DNA from: Syntrophomonadaceae bacterium
GTDB lineage: Bacteria > Bacillota > Syntrophomonadia > Syntrophomonadales > Syntrophomonadaceae
DNA length: 44,262 nucleotides
NCBI GenBank assembly: GCA_028706315.1
Contig: JAQWBP010000002.1
Coordinates: 1 to 44,262 of the forward strand
Direction of reading: 5' to 3'
The notes under the pieces are model-generated. The model was not told where the DNA came from and made no database searches. It saw only the letters and a list, made by a program, of their open reading frames with translations. Shown piece by piece: positions 1-6,577 of the stretch. The translations under genes and the position numbers were made by a program. Within the stretch, counting starts at the first letter, position 1; every line of letters begins with the position of its first letter.

Positions 1-85
1 AAATCCCGATTTCGTCCATCATGGCTTTTTTTACGGCTGGTACTGAATTCGGGATATACGGGTAAACAATATCACCTTTTCGCAT
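1..85 (-). CDS. gcvPA: Probable glycine dehydrogenase (decarboxylating) subunit 1, N-terminal fragment
   Basis: Only the first 28 codons are in the window; the gene runs off the left edge. The start is the ATG at 85, with the Shine-Dalgarno GGAGG seven bases upstream. The visible protein begins MRKGDIVYPYIPNSVPAVKK and continues with a stretch like AMMDEIGI. The pattern YxPN...K..M...IG is the usual opening of GcvPA, the alpha part of the PLP-dependent P-protein of the glycine cleavage system. A tandem glycine riboswitch lies in the leader, which supports a glycine-related role. So short a fragment cannot rule out another glycine-controlled gene, but the hydrophilic N-terminus argues against a sodium:alanine/glycine symporter. 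Confidence 0.55.
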   Translation of the reverse strand, partial: MRKGDIVYPYIPNSVPAVKKAMMDEIGI

Positions 86-304
86 CCTAATTCCTCCATT
101 CTTTGTGTTTCTTCTGCTTAGTTTGTTAGTAATTGAAAACAATACATGCTAAACGCTTTATACGTTAGAAACTAGTAAACTAGTTGCCCTCCCTTCCCCT
201 AAAAGGTTATACATCAATCTTACTTAGATGAAAAGATTGCCGTTTAATTATGTAGTTATATGGGTAAATAAGGTAAATATAGAAAAATAACAGAGTAAGC
301 TACG

Positions 305-362
305 TGCCTTAATACTCTGTCATTAACCTGCAAATTAAATTTCTTCGGTTCTAAGCCTTTTC
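305..362 (-). repeat. Partial third copy of the glycine aptamer 3' half
   Basis: Downstream of aptamer 2 in the transcript, a shortened copy recurs: GAACCGAAG, then an AT-rich linker, GCAGGTTAATGACAGAGT and ATTAAGGC. The shared block ACAGAGTATTAAGGC is present in both copies (plus-strand positions about 306-320 and 368-382). The copy lacks the 5' half of an aptamer, so it is unlikely to bind glycine alone. It looks like a local duplication, possibly able to compete for pairing with the 5' side of P1 of aptamer 2. Confidence 0.6.
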
Positions 363-372
363 ATGCAGCCTT

Positions 373-549
373 AATACTCTGTCATGATTAACCTGAGAGA
401 TTCACTAGCTAGCAACTAACTAGTTTGCTCCTTCGGTGCTTTTGGCTTTCCAGAGTTCGCATCGAAACGCGGTCCTTTTGACCTGAAAGCTTCACTAGTA
501 TTCGGCAATATACTAGTTTTCTTCTTCGGTATGGATTATTCCATTCTCC
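373..549 (-). ncRNA. Tandem glycine riboswitch (two aptamers)
   Basis: Read on the minus strand, two glycine-aptamer cores follow one another. Aptamer 1 (about 549 to 458) has GGGAGAATGG, ACCGAAGAAG, a variable ACTAGT-capped arm and CAGGTCAAAAGGACCG. Aptamer 2 (about 457 to 373) opens with AACTCTGG, has GCACCGAAGGAGCAAAC, a variable arm, CTCTCAGGTTAATCATG and closes with ACAGAGT. ACTCTG and CAGAGT pair as its P1. This is the classic gcvT-type tandem layout. It should sense glycine and control the leftward gene starting at 85. No clear intrinsic terminator is visible between aptamer 2 and that gene, so the expression platform is uncertain. Confidence 0.9.
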
Positions 550-575
550 CACGTTCTTCATCTGCTTTTATTTTG

Positions 576-604
576 TTTATACTCTATATTTTTTATTACT
601 CCAA
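576..604 (-). promoter_or_regulatory. Sigma-A promoter for the glycine riboswitch transcript
   Basis: On the minus strand TTGGAG (599-604) and TATAAA (576-581) are separated by 17 bases. Transcription would start near 568, just before the first aptamer. The -35 box is imperfect, but position and spacing fit well. Confidence 0.5.
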
Positions 605-958
605 ATTTTGACTTTTTTGGTTGAGCATTGTGAAATTATGCGCATTAATAGTTATGCACAGCCTACACGAAAAATTTTACCTTTATTCGCCAACGTACAT
701 AACTTTAAAAATCCCATAATTGGGTTTAACTTATAGTTATGTCCTTCTATAATTAATTTGAAATTTAGTGCGTATAAAAGTATAATGTTTCTTGTGTGTC
801 GATCTTTGCGATAATTTGTCTTTTCTCTTTAGTTTTTTTGCTCACATTTGATAGTGTAATAGTTTTTGTCGAAGTTGTAAAGTTAATAATAGAAATTGTC
901 GATAAAACTTTTTGACTTAAATATCATTAGGTGCAATTTAATATTAGAGCTTAATTTC
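605..958. other. AT-rich intergenic region
   Basis: This stretch lies between the divergent riboswitch promoter and the tRNA-Pro promoter. It is very AT-rich, has no open frame of useful length and no convincing hairpin or repeat. I see nothing functional in it beyond the flanking promoters. Confidence 0.5.
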
Positions 959-959
959 A

Positions 960-989
960 TTGACATTTTACCGTGCAGGGTGTTATTAT
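960..989 (+). promoter_or_regulatory. Promoter of tRNA-Pro
   Basis: TTGACA (960-965) and TATTAT (984-989) are 18 bases apart, with an extended -10 TG at 981-982. The tRNA begins ten bases after the -10 box. Confidence 0.75.
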
Positions 990-998
990 AAAAGAGTT

Positions 999-1075
999 CG
1001 GGGCGTGGCGCAGTTTGGTAGCGCGTCTGATTTGGGATCAGAAGGTCGCAGGTTCAAATCCTGTCGCCCCGACCA
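999..1075 (+). tRNA. tRNA-Pro (anticodon TGG)
   Basis: The acceptor arms CGGGGCG and CGCCCCG pair perfectly. The anticodon loop is TTTGGGA with anticodon TGG, the T arm has GGTTCAAATCC, and the 3' CCA is encoded. The gene stands alone between its own promoter and terminator. Confidence 0.97.
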
Positions 1076-1090
1076 TTAATAAAAACAAGT

Positions 1091-1122
1091 AACCGCGCAG
1101 GTTTGCGCGGTTCTTTTATTTT
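1091..1122 (+). terminator. Intrinsic terminator after tRNA-Pro
   Basis: The 9-bp stem AACCGCGCA/TGCGCGGTT has a GGTT loop and is followed by CTTTTATTTT. Nearly the same hairpin recurs at 4309 and 4591. Confidence 0.9.
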
Positions 1123-1222
1123 CTGATATTTTTAAAAACTGCGTTTAGTGAACGGTTAGTGGACACCCGGTCAAAACGCACCTCTGGTTTTTGTACCCCC
1201 CTCCAGAATACTATCCAGCCTT

Positions 1223-1555
1223 CTACTTGCAACATGAGCTGGTAATATCACACATCCGCCGATATTCTTCTTTAAACTCAGGAATTTCGTTAAGAGGTAT
1301 CTGCATGAACTGTCCAAACTTCGCCATAACATCATAATAATACCCTTGGTTAAACTTACACATACGCTTTTGCCCTTCTCGCCGCTCACTGACTAAGCCC
1401 GCCTGTTTTAATATCTTTAAATGCTGCGAAATACGGGGTTGGCTGACCTGCAGAATCTCTTCGAGTTCGCAAACACAAAGCTCCTGTTCAGCAAGCATTC
1501 TTACAATTCTTAGACGTGTAGGTTCACCCAAGGCTTTAAAAAAAGTTTCAAACAT
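1223..1555 (-). CDS. ArsR/SmtB-family metal- or redox-responsive repressor
   Basis: A 110-residue winged-helix protein. After the start it reads FFKALGEPTRLRIVRML, the typical ArsR opening. The recognition helix region is VSQPRISQHLKILKQAGLV, followed by a wing with RREGQKRM. The CVC motif in ELCVCELE sits where ArsR-type sensors carry their cysteine pair, and the C-terminus ends in TSSCCK, adding more thiols. Thiol-based sensing of a soft metal, arsenite or reactive sulfur is likely; the ligand cannot be named. I chose the ATG at 1555 because GGGGGTG lies just upstream; a GTG at 1564 overlaps that site and is less likely. A palindrome covers its own promoter, suggesting autorepression. No metal-efflux gene follows, so its targets may lie elsewhere. 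Confidence 0.9.
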   Translation of the reverse strand: MFETFFKALGEPTRLRIVRMLAEQELCVCELEEILQVSQPRISQHLKILKQAGLVSERREGQKRMCKFNQGYYYDVMAKFGQFMQIPLNEIPEFKEEYRRMCDITSSCCK

Positions 1556-1576
1556 TATAATCACCCCCGTAATATA

Positions 1577-1622
1577 AACTTATCCTTATATAAGTATAAG
1601 TTATTATCAGTAAATTCCGCAA
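1577..1622 (-). promoter_or_regulatory. arsR promoter with overlapping palindromic operator
   Basis: On the minus strand TTGCGG (1617-1622) and TTATAC (1594-1599) are 17 bases apart. The -10 box lies inside an inverted repeat with 13-base arms (1577-1589 and 1590-1602, 12 of 13 matching; half-site AACTTATNCTTAT). This is the size and placement of an ArsR-family operator. Confidence 0.6.
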
Positions 1623-1687
1623 CCCGGTTACCTGTATAGCAAAAAATAAAACAAAGGCGCACCTTTGGTACGCCTTATACTCAAGTT

Positions 1688-1975
1688 CTAATTTTTTAAA
1701 TATAACTGTGGCCCCCACAGCCTCTTTTTATATCCTATTTTTACCGGAAGGCCTTCGGCATTTTCAAATAGTTGGGTCATATATACGATAAAACCTTCTA
1801 TTTCCTTCCTTATATACTCTTTTAGTTTATCCTCAGAAGGACTTCCCAGTCGCACGGACTGTTGCAATCTCGGTCCAGATCACCCACAGGATTCATAATT
1901 ATAGTCTATAGTAAATATTCCACCATTGGCATTAATATATTCCCTGGCTTCTTCTTCTATCGCTGCTACTTTCAT
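1688..1975 (-). CDS. HesB/IscA-like CC/Se-motif selenoprotein (UGA-encoded Sec32)
   Basis: Read through one in-frame TGA (1880-1882), this frame gives 95 residues ending at TAG 1688. It begins MKVAAIEEEAREYINANGG, followed by IFTIDYNYESCG, then Sec32, then SGPRLQQSVRLGSPSEDKLK. The C-terminal half is a continuous frame ending KKRLWGPQLYLKN. The layout (helix, short beta strand, Cys-Gly-Sec-Ser-Gly-Pro turn) matches small HesB/IscA-like proteins in which a key cysteine is replaced by selenocysteine. Supporting signs are the Shine-Dalgarno AAGGAAGGTGA before the ATG, a consensus promoter, and a hairpin of SECIS type right after the UGA. Each half on its own is too short to be a normal gene. The role is unknown; thiol/selenol redox chemistry or metal/sulfur handling is plausible. 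The host must have SelA-D, not visible here. Confidence 0.85.
1839..1882 (-). promoter_or_regulatory. Bacterial SECIS element and UGA(Sec) codon
   Basis: The UGA is followed, 18 bases later, by the stem CAGTC/GACTG with loop CGTGC, which carries a GU in the apical loop as SelB-recognised hairpins do. An outer stem GGAC (1873-1876) / GTCC (1839-1842) encloses it. Distance and loop fit the bacterial SECIS pattern. Confidence 0.75.
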
Positions 1976-1997
1976 TTGCTCACCTTCCTTATTTGCT

Positions 1998-2049
1998 ATA
2001 TACCCCATGGGGGTATATTTAATATACAATCAACCTGCCACAATGTCAA
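1998..2049 (-). promoter_or_regulatory. Selenoprotein promoter with CsoR/CstR-type operator
   Basis: On the minus strand TTGACA (2044-2049) and TATATT (2021-2026) are exactly 17 bases apart. Immediately downstream, over the expected +1, is a perfect palindrome (1998-2018) with arms ATATACCCC and GGGGTATAT around ATG. C-tract/G-tract palindromes of this kind are recognised by CsoR-family repressors (copper-sensing CsoR, persulfide-sensing CstR). The repressor itself is not in the window. Confidence 0.7.
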
Positions 2050-2143
2050 TGTTATTATTCTTGCAGCTATTTATTTATAAGGAAGGAAATATCATTACAT
2101 ATTTATTTTAACTTTCCTTAGGTAGTAGAGATTCCTCTCAGTC

Positions 2144-3439
2144 CTACCAAATCATTTTGCGGTTAGATTCACTCTTTAGATAATCCCTGAAATTGGGATG
2201 AGCGATATTTACTAATTCCCGCACTCTTTCCTTTATAGAACGTCCTCTTAATGAGGCTACACCGTATTCTGTTATAATATAGTCAACATCGACGCGCGAA
2301 GTCGTAACTACTGTGCCACTCTCCAACCAGGGAACAATTTTAGATACGGTATCATCCCTGGCCGTAGAATAAAATGCAATTATTGACTTCCCCCCGGGTG
2401 ATTTCTGGGCTCCAATAATAAACTCTTTATGTCCTCCCGTTCCACTAAATAATCTGGGCCCAATAGATTCAGCACAACATTGACCAGTTAAATCAACTTC
2501 CAGGGCAGAGTTAATCGAAACCATTTTATAGTTTCGCGCTATAATTGCTGGATCATTAACCTTACTGCCACGGTGGAATTCCACCGCCATGTTCTCATCT
2601 AAAAAATCATATAACCGCTTGGTTCCGAGTGCCACGTCAGCAATAAATTTATTCTTGAAAATAGTTTTCCTGCTGTTATTTATAGCCCCTGTTTCATAAA
2701 GATCTAGTACGGAATCGGTAAACATCTCTGAATGTAGTCCCAGGTCTTTTTTATCCCTGAGACTATAGGCTATGGCCCCGGGTATGTTTCCAAAGCCCAA
2801 CTGTACAGTCGAACCATCTTCAATTAAGTCAGCAGCATACTCCCCTATTCTCATATCTTTTTCATTTATTGCCGGTGGATTCGAAGTAAGAATTTCTCGA
2901 TTAGTTTCTACTATGTAATCTACCTGCGATATATGAACATGAGTGTCACCATAAGTACGGGGAAGATTAGGGTTAACTTCTAAAATAACGATATCGGCAG
3001 CTTCGATGAAATCCTTTTCCATAACTGTACAGAGAGATAAAGACATATAACCGTGTTTATCCATCGGAGAGGCGCAACCGAGAAAAACATTGGGCTGGCG
3101 GTAATCCATGCGCCTGCTGCTAAACTGGTGCAGTTGCATAGGTACATAAGATACAGTCCCTAGAGGATGAGCTTTCCTAGGGCCTTTACTATAGAACCAG
3201 CTATTAAGCATAAAATGCCCTTTCATTTCCGGATTTAAGAAGAACTCATATTCACCATTCATCATGGCACTAACTACCGACACATTCTCCACTCGGTCTT
3301 TAATCTTATGCAATTTACTCAGTAGAGTCACTGGTTCACAGCCAACCAGGGCGCAAACCACTTCATCATTGCTCTTAATATGCTCAAGAGCCCCTGCGAT
3401 AGATACTACTTTGTTAGAATACATTTGCTCATATTTCAT
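2144..3439 (-). CDS. Acetyl-CoA hydrolase/transferase family CoA-transferase (4-hydroxybutyrate or butyryl-CoA:acetate type)
   Basis: A family I CoA-transferase of about 431 residues. The N-terminal half carries GCASPMDKHGYMSLS, and the C-terminal half has GFGNIPGAIA and HSEMFTD, whose glutamate is the expected covalent CoA-ester residue. Further on are GTGGHKEFIIGAQKSPGG and ITEYGVASLRGRS, all typical of the 4-hydroxybutyrate/butyryl-CoA:acetate group. It would exchange CoA between acetate and a short acyl-CoA in the cytoplasm, a reaction useful in butyrate or crotonate metabolism. I prefer the ATG at 3439, five bases after GGGGTG, over the GTG at 3445 that overlaps it. It is a single-gene unit with its own leader. 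The exact substrate cannot be read from sequence. Confidence 0.9.
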   Translation of the reverse strand: MKYEQMYSNKVVSIAGALEHIKSNDEVVCALVGCEPVTLLSKLHKIKDRVENVSVVSAMMNGEYEFFLNPEMKGHFMLNSWFYSKGPRKAHPLGTVSYVPMQLHQFSSRRMDYRQPNVFLGCASPMDKHGYMSLSLCTVMEKDFIEAADIVILEVNPNLPRTYGDTHVHISQVDYIVETNREILTSNPPAINEKDMRIGEYAADLIEDGSTVQLGFGNIPGAIAYSLRDKKDLGLHSEMFTDSVLDLYETGAINNSRKTIFKNKFIADVALGTKRLYDFLDENMAVEFHRGSKVNDPAIIARNYKMVSINSALEVDLTGQCCAESIGPRLFSGTGGHKEFIIGAQKSPGGKSIIAFYSTARDDTVSKIVPWLESGTVVTTSRVDVDYIITEYGVASLRGRSIKERVRELVNIAHPNFRDYLKSESNRKMIW

Positions 3440-3763
3440 TTTCACACCCCAGAACTTTATAAATTTCGTTAATACTCTTTATTATGTAATAATTATGACA
3501 TAATACCATTATTTTTAGCAATCCCCCAAAATTATACTTAACCTCTGTGTTATTTTATTACGAAGAGTTCTTTTATAATGCCTATAGATGACGCATTGGA
3601 ACTATAACTGCGCATAAAACAAATTAATAAAATCATTATGAATAATATAAGGAATCTATCATATACTATATAGATGCACTTTATTAAAAACCGCGGTATA
3701 ATTAAACTGGTGCTTGCACTACAAATTAACTGGGTGTTTTAATCAAGAAAATTAATTTGTTTC
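3440..3763. other. Intergenic region with a palindrome upstream of the CoA-transferase
   Basis: About 320 bases without a gene. On the minus strand a possible promoter is TTGCTA followed 18 bases later by CATAAT. The inverted repeat ATTATGT (3481-3487) / ACATAAT (3498-3504) overlaps this region and could be an operator for the CoA-transferase. The rest is AT-rich with no further signal seen. Confidence 0.35.
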
Positions 3764-3792
3764 TTGAAATGGTTTTATAAAAGATGTATAAT
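3764..3792 (+). promoter_or_regulatory. Promoter of the five-tRNA operon
   Basis: TTGAAA (3764-3769) and a perfect TATAAT (3787-3792) are 17 bases apart. The first tRNA begins 12 bases downstream. Confidence 0.85.
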
Positions 3793-3803
3793 ACTCTTTG
3801 CGG

Positions 3804-3878
<75 letters not shown>

Positions 3879-3891
3879 TTTATTGTCTTGA

Positions 3892-3968
<77 letters not shown>

Positions 3969-3991
3969 CTTTAATTTGTTATGATTTTTGT

Positions 3992-4069
3992 GGTGGGTGT
4001 AGCTCAGTTGGCTAGAGCACCAGATTGTGGCTCTGGGGGCCGTGGGTTCAAGTCCCATCATCCACCCCA
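3992..4069 (+). tRNA. tRNA-His (anticodon GTG)
   Basis: Acceptor arms GTGGGTG/CATCCAC with the extra G(-1) at 3992 opposite C73, the hallmark of tRNA-His. Anticodon loop TTGTGGC; CCA encoded. Confidence 0.97.
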
Positions 4070-4126
4070 AATTTTATCTTGACATCATGGTCATTAAGCT
4101 GGTATACTCCATAATGTTGGCGTCGT

Positions 4127-4201
4127 TGGGGTGTAGCCAAGGGGTAAGGCAACGGACTTTGACTCCGTCATTCGTTGGTTCGAATCCAGCCACCCCAGCC
4201 A
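4127..4201 (+). tRNA. tRNA-Gln (anticodon TTG)
   Basis: Acceptor arms TGGGGTG/CACCCCA, anticodon loop CTTTGAC, T arm GGTTCGAATCC and encoded CCA. Confidence 0.97.
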
Positions 4202-4218
4202 TGATACTAAATCGACAT

Positions 4219-4294
4219 GGGCCATTAGCTCAGGAGGTAGAGCACCTGACTTTTAATCAGGGTGTCGGAGGTTCGAATCCTCCATGGCTCACCA
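4219..4294 (+). tRNA. tRNA-Lys (anticodon TTT)
   Basis: Acceptor arms GGGCCAT/ATGGCTC (one G-T wobble), anticodon loop CTTTTAA, T arm GGTTCGAATCC and encoded CCA. Last gene of the operon. Confidence 0.97.
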
Positions 4295-4308
4295 TTTAGA
4301 AATTAAGC

Positions 4309-4340
4309 AACCGCGCAGAATTGCGCGGTTTTTGCTTTTC
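4309..4340 (+). terminator. Intrinsic terminator of the tRNA operon
   Basis: The 9-bp stem AACCGCGCA/TGCGCGGTT has a GAAT loop and is followed by TTTGCTTTTC. It is almost the same stem as after tRNA-Pro. Confidence 0.9.
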
Positions 4341-4590
4341 TGCCGAATAGCTGTTCAAGCACTTTTAATCACCATGAGTTTCATCTTCACTTTTCTCCCA
4401 TCGCCCCTCTTCTGAGATCAGTCGAAAACGAACCTACCGAAACACTTATGAATTTATCTTTTACTCTGTTTTTAAATTAGGATTCTGTAATACACGCCGA
4501 TTGGGGAAAAGGCATGTTAAAAGGAGCGGAGAGTGTGAGAACACTATTAGGAATAGTGCATAAAATGGAGCGAAAATATTAGTATAAAAT
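4341..4590. other. Intergenic stretch between the tRNA terminator and the HD-GYP gene
   Basis: No convincing gene. A short plus-strand frame (about 4480-4582) would read ...VIHADWGKGMLKGAESVRTL... up to a TAG, but it has no good upstream start and may be a gene remnant or chance. Inside it is the perfect hairpin CACTATT-AGG-AATAGTG. Confidence 0.3.
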
Positions 4591-4621
4591 AACCGCGCCG
4601 GATAGCGCGGTTTTAGTTTTG
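4591..4621. terminator. Third copy of the GCGC terminator-like hairpin
   Basis: The 8-bp stem AACCGCGC (4591-4598) / GCGCGGTT (4605-4612) is followed on the plus strand by TTAGTTTTG and on the minus strand by an A/T-rich run. It sits just past the stop of the leftward HD-GYP gene and probably ends that long operon; it could also stop plus-strand transcripts. Confidence 0.6.
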
Positions 4622-4622
4622 C

Positions 4623-6551
4623 TTATTCTGCTATTTTGTAATCTTTGGCCTTAAACAGTTTTAAACAGGCATCAACTACTTCAGGGTCATAAAGCGTACC
4701 TTTACCTTTAGAGATTGCCTCCAGGGCACTATTTAAGCCTAAAGCCGGCCGGTAGGGACGGTGGGAGGCAATAGCTTCCACTACATCAGCTACAGCCAGG
4801 ATTTTAGCTTCTAATAATATTTCTTTAGCAGTCAAACCGTTAGGGTAGCCAGAACCATCTATCCTTTCGTGATGCTGATGTACAAATTCTGCCACTGGCC
4901 AATCAAACTCAATTTCCTGCAATATTTCATACCCTACCTGGGGGTGAGTTTTTATTAAGTCAAACTCTAATTTTGTAAGTTTACCTGGGCGGTTAAGAAT
5001 TTCGCTGGGAACGCTTATTTTCCCAATATCATGCAGGTTTCCTGCTACAGTTATTCCTTCTATCTGCTCCTCTGAAAGGCCCATTTCCCGTGCTATCGCA
5101 CAAGCTACTCCGGCCACCTTACGCTGGTGCCCGGCTGTGTACGGATCTCTTATTTCCATGGCAGTTGACAAGGCACCTACTGTTTGTTTTAAAATACGCT
5201 GCATTTTATTTAAACTCTGCTGCAGTTGTGCAGTTGCTTTATTTCTTTCCGCACGGGCACGGTGAGACATAATTCCATAAGTAAGATCACTGGCTAATTC
5301 TTTTAAAAGCTTTACTTCCTCTTTATCAAATACGTCTTTCTCTGCTGAATATATGTTTAGTGACCCAAAAGGTTTATCCCCTTTATTTTTTAAAGGAATC
5401 GCTATAACCGATTGGTAACCCCTCTTTACCGCCTCTTCCCGACAGTGACCGCCATTAGGATCAGTCATTACATTCTTGCAAATGGTAACTTTATTAGTCC
5501 GTATAGCTGTACAAACAGGCCCTACCCCGAATTCAGAATCAGTACAGGTAAGTTTTAAGGTATCCAAATATCCGTCTTCATCTCCTGCATGTGCTACGGT
5601 GACAATAATGTTTTCCCTATCAGTAAAACCTACCCAGGCCATCTGGTAGCCGCCAAGTTTTACTATTTTCCGGCAAACCGAATTTAGTAAACTGTTCACA
5701 TCAATTGCATGTATAATCGCATTATTACAGGTACTTAGAGTTTTTAGTGCCCGAATAATCCTGGTTTGCTCAGAAATGTCTATAAAGGTGGCAATAGACT
5801 TTTGGGTGCCGGGAATTATATCAACTATAACTAGTGCATCTCTTAACTTTCCTTCTTTATCTTTTAATCTGGTTTTATATTTTCTTGGTGCAGCAGTCGG
5901 TTCTTCTCTTCTTAAACGGTGATATTTTTTCATTTTTTTTAATACCGGCCGGGAAAAAAATTCTGTCCATTTTTCCCCTTCTAATTCTTCTTTTTTATAG
6001 CCAAATCTTTTAGATTCCCTATTCACCATGGATATAGTCATATCTGCTTCAATTATGACTGTAGTATCGCCGGTATTTTCAAATAAGGTTTTATAAAGAA
6101 CCTCGGCCTTTTTACGCTCTGTAATATCTATCCCGGAAGATACAATATACTCAATAATTCCCTCCTGGTTAAGGATGGCTGTATTAGTCCATCTTATGGT
6201 GCGCTTTTCTCCTGACTTACTTAACCAATAGGTCTCCCCCGTATTAGATAGTTCTTCTGATTTTAGTCTTTCATATCTTTCTCTTACTATTTTAGATTCG
6301 TTTTCATTAACTAACAGATTCCATATATACTTACCTTTGACTTCTGCAAAGGAATAGCCACTTACCTCTTCACAAGTTTTGTTAAAAGAAACTACCTTCC
6401 CTTGAGGCGTAGAAACAAGAATTAAGGCTTCACTTGTATCAAAAATAGCAGAACTTAACTGAAGTTCTGCTATTTTATAATTTTCAGCTGATTTTTCTAA
6501 GGATTGCACTTCGTTTATTTGCACGTCTCTAGTCATATTGCTTTCTTCCAT
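4623..6551 (-). CDS. PAS-PAS-GAF-HD-GYP protein, probable c-di-GMP phosphodiesterase
   Basis: A 642-residue soluble signalling protein. There are two PAS domains (about 30-145 with ITERKKAE at the end, and 150-275 ending with a second PAC-like motif), a GAF domain (about 285-435, with CTAIRTNK and GYQSVIAIPLKNKG), then an HD-GYP domain (about 455-640). The HD pair is in NLHDIGKISVPSE, and the HD-GYP signature is HHERIDGSGYPNGL, with the GYP intact. It likely cleaves cyclic-di-GMP in response to a small ligand or redox cue. There is no membrane segment or histidine kinase. Start ATG 6551 has GGGGAG about nine bases upstream. It begins only 26 bases after the radical SAM gene and so is probably the last gene of the lipoate operon, an odd place for a second-messenger enzyme. 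Confidence 0.9.
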   Translation of the reverse strand: MEESNMTRDVQINEVQSLEKSAENYKIAELQLSSAIFDTSEALILVSTPQGKVVSFNKTCEEVSGYSFAEVKGKYIWNLLVNENESKIVRERYERLKSEELSNTGETYWLSKSGEKRTIRWTNTAILNQEGIIEYIVSSGIDITERKKAEVLYKTLFENTGDTTVIIEADMTISMVNRESKRFGYKKEELEGEKWTEFFSRPVLKKMKKYHRLRREEPTAAPRKYKTRLKDKEGKLRDALVIVDIIPGTQKSIATFIDISEQTRIIRALKTLSTCNNAIIHAIDVNSLLNSVCRKIVKLGGYQMAWVGFTDRENIIVTVAHAGDEDGYLDTLKLTCTDSEFGVGPVCTAIRTNKVTICKNVMTDPNGGHCREEAVKRGYQSVIAIPLKNKGDKPFGSLNIYSAEKDVFDKEEVKLLKELASDLTYGIMSHRARAERNKATAQLQQSLNKMQRILKQTVGALSTAMEIRDPYTAGHQRKVAGVACAIAREMGLSEEQIEGITVAGNLHDIGKISVPSEILNRPGKLTKLEFDLIKTHPQVGYEILQEIEFDWPVAEFVHQHHERIDGSGYPNGLTAKEILLEAKILAVADVVEAIASHRPYRPALGLNSALEAISKGKGTLYDPEVVDACLKLFKAKDYKIAE

Positions 6552-6577
6552 GGCTTTTGCTCCCCATCAGTACGTTT

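Noticed and set aside
1862-2111. Plus-strand frames over the selenoprotein promoter
   Set aside because: No ribosome site, and they cross the promoter and palindrome; the minus-strand UGA gene explains the region better.
4480-4582. Short plus-strand frame ending at TAG, possible gene remnant
   Set aside because: No start with ribosome site, no recognised family; left as a note in the intergenic entry.
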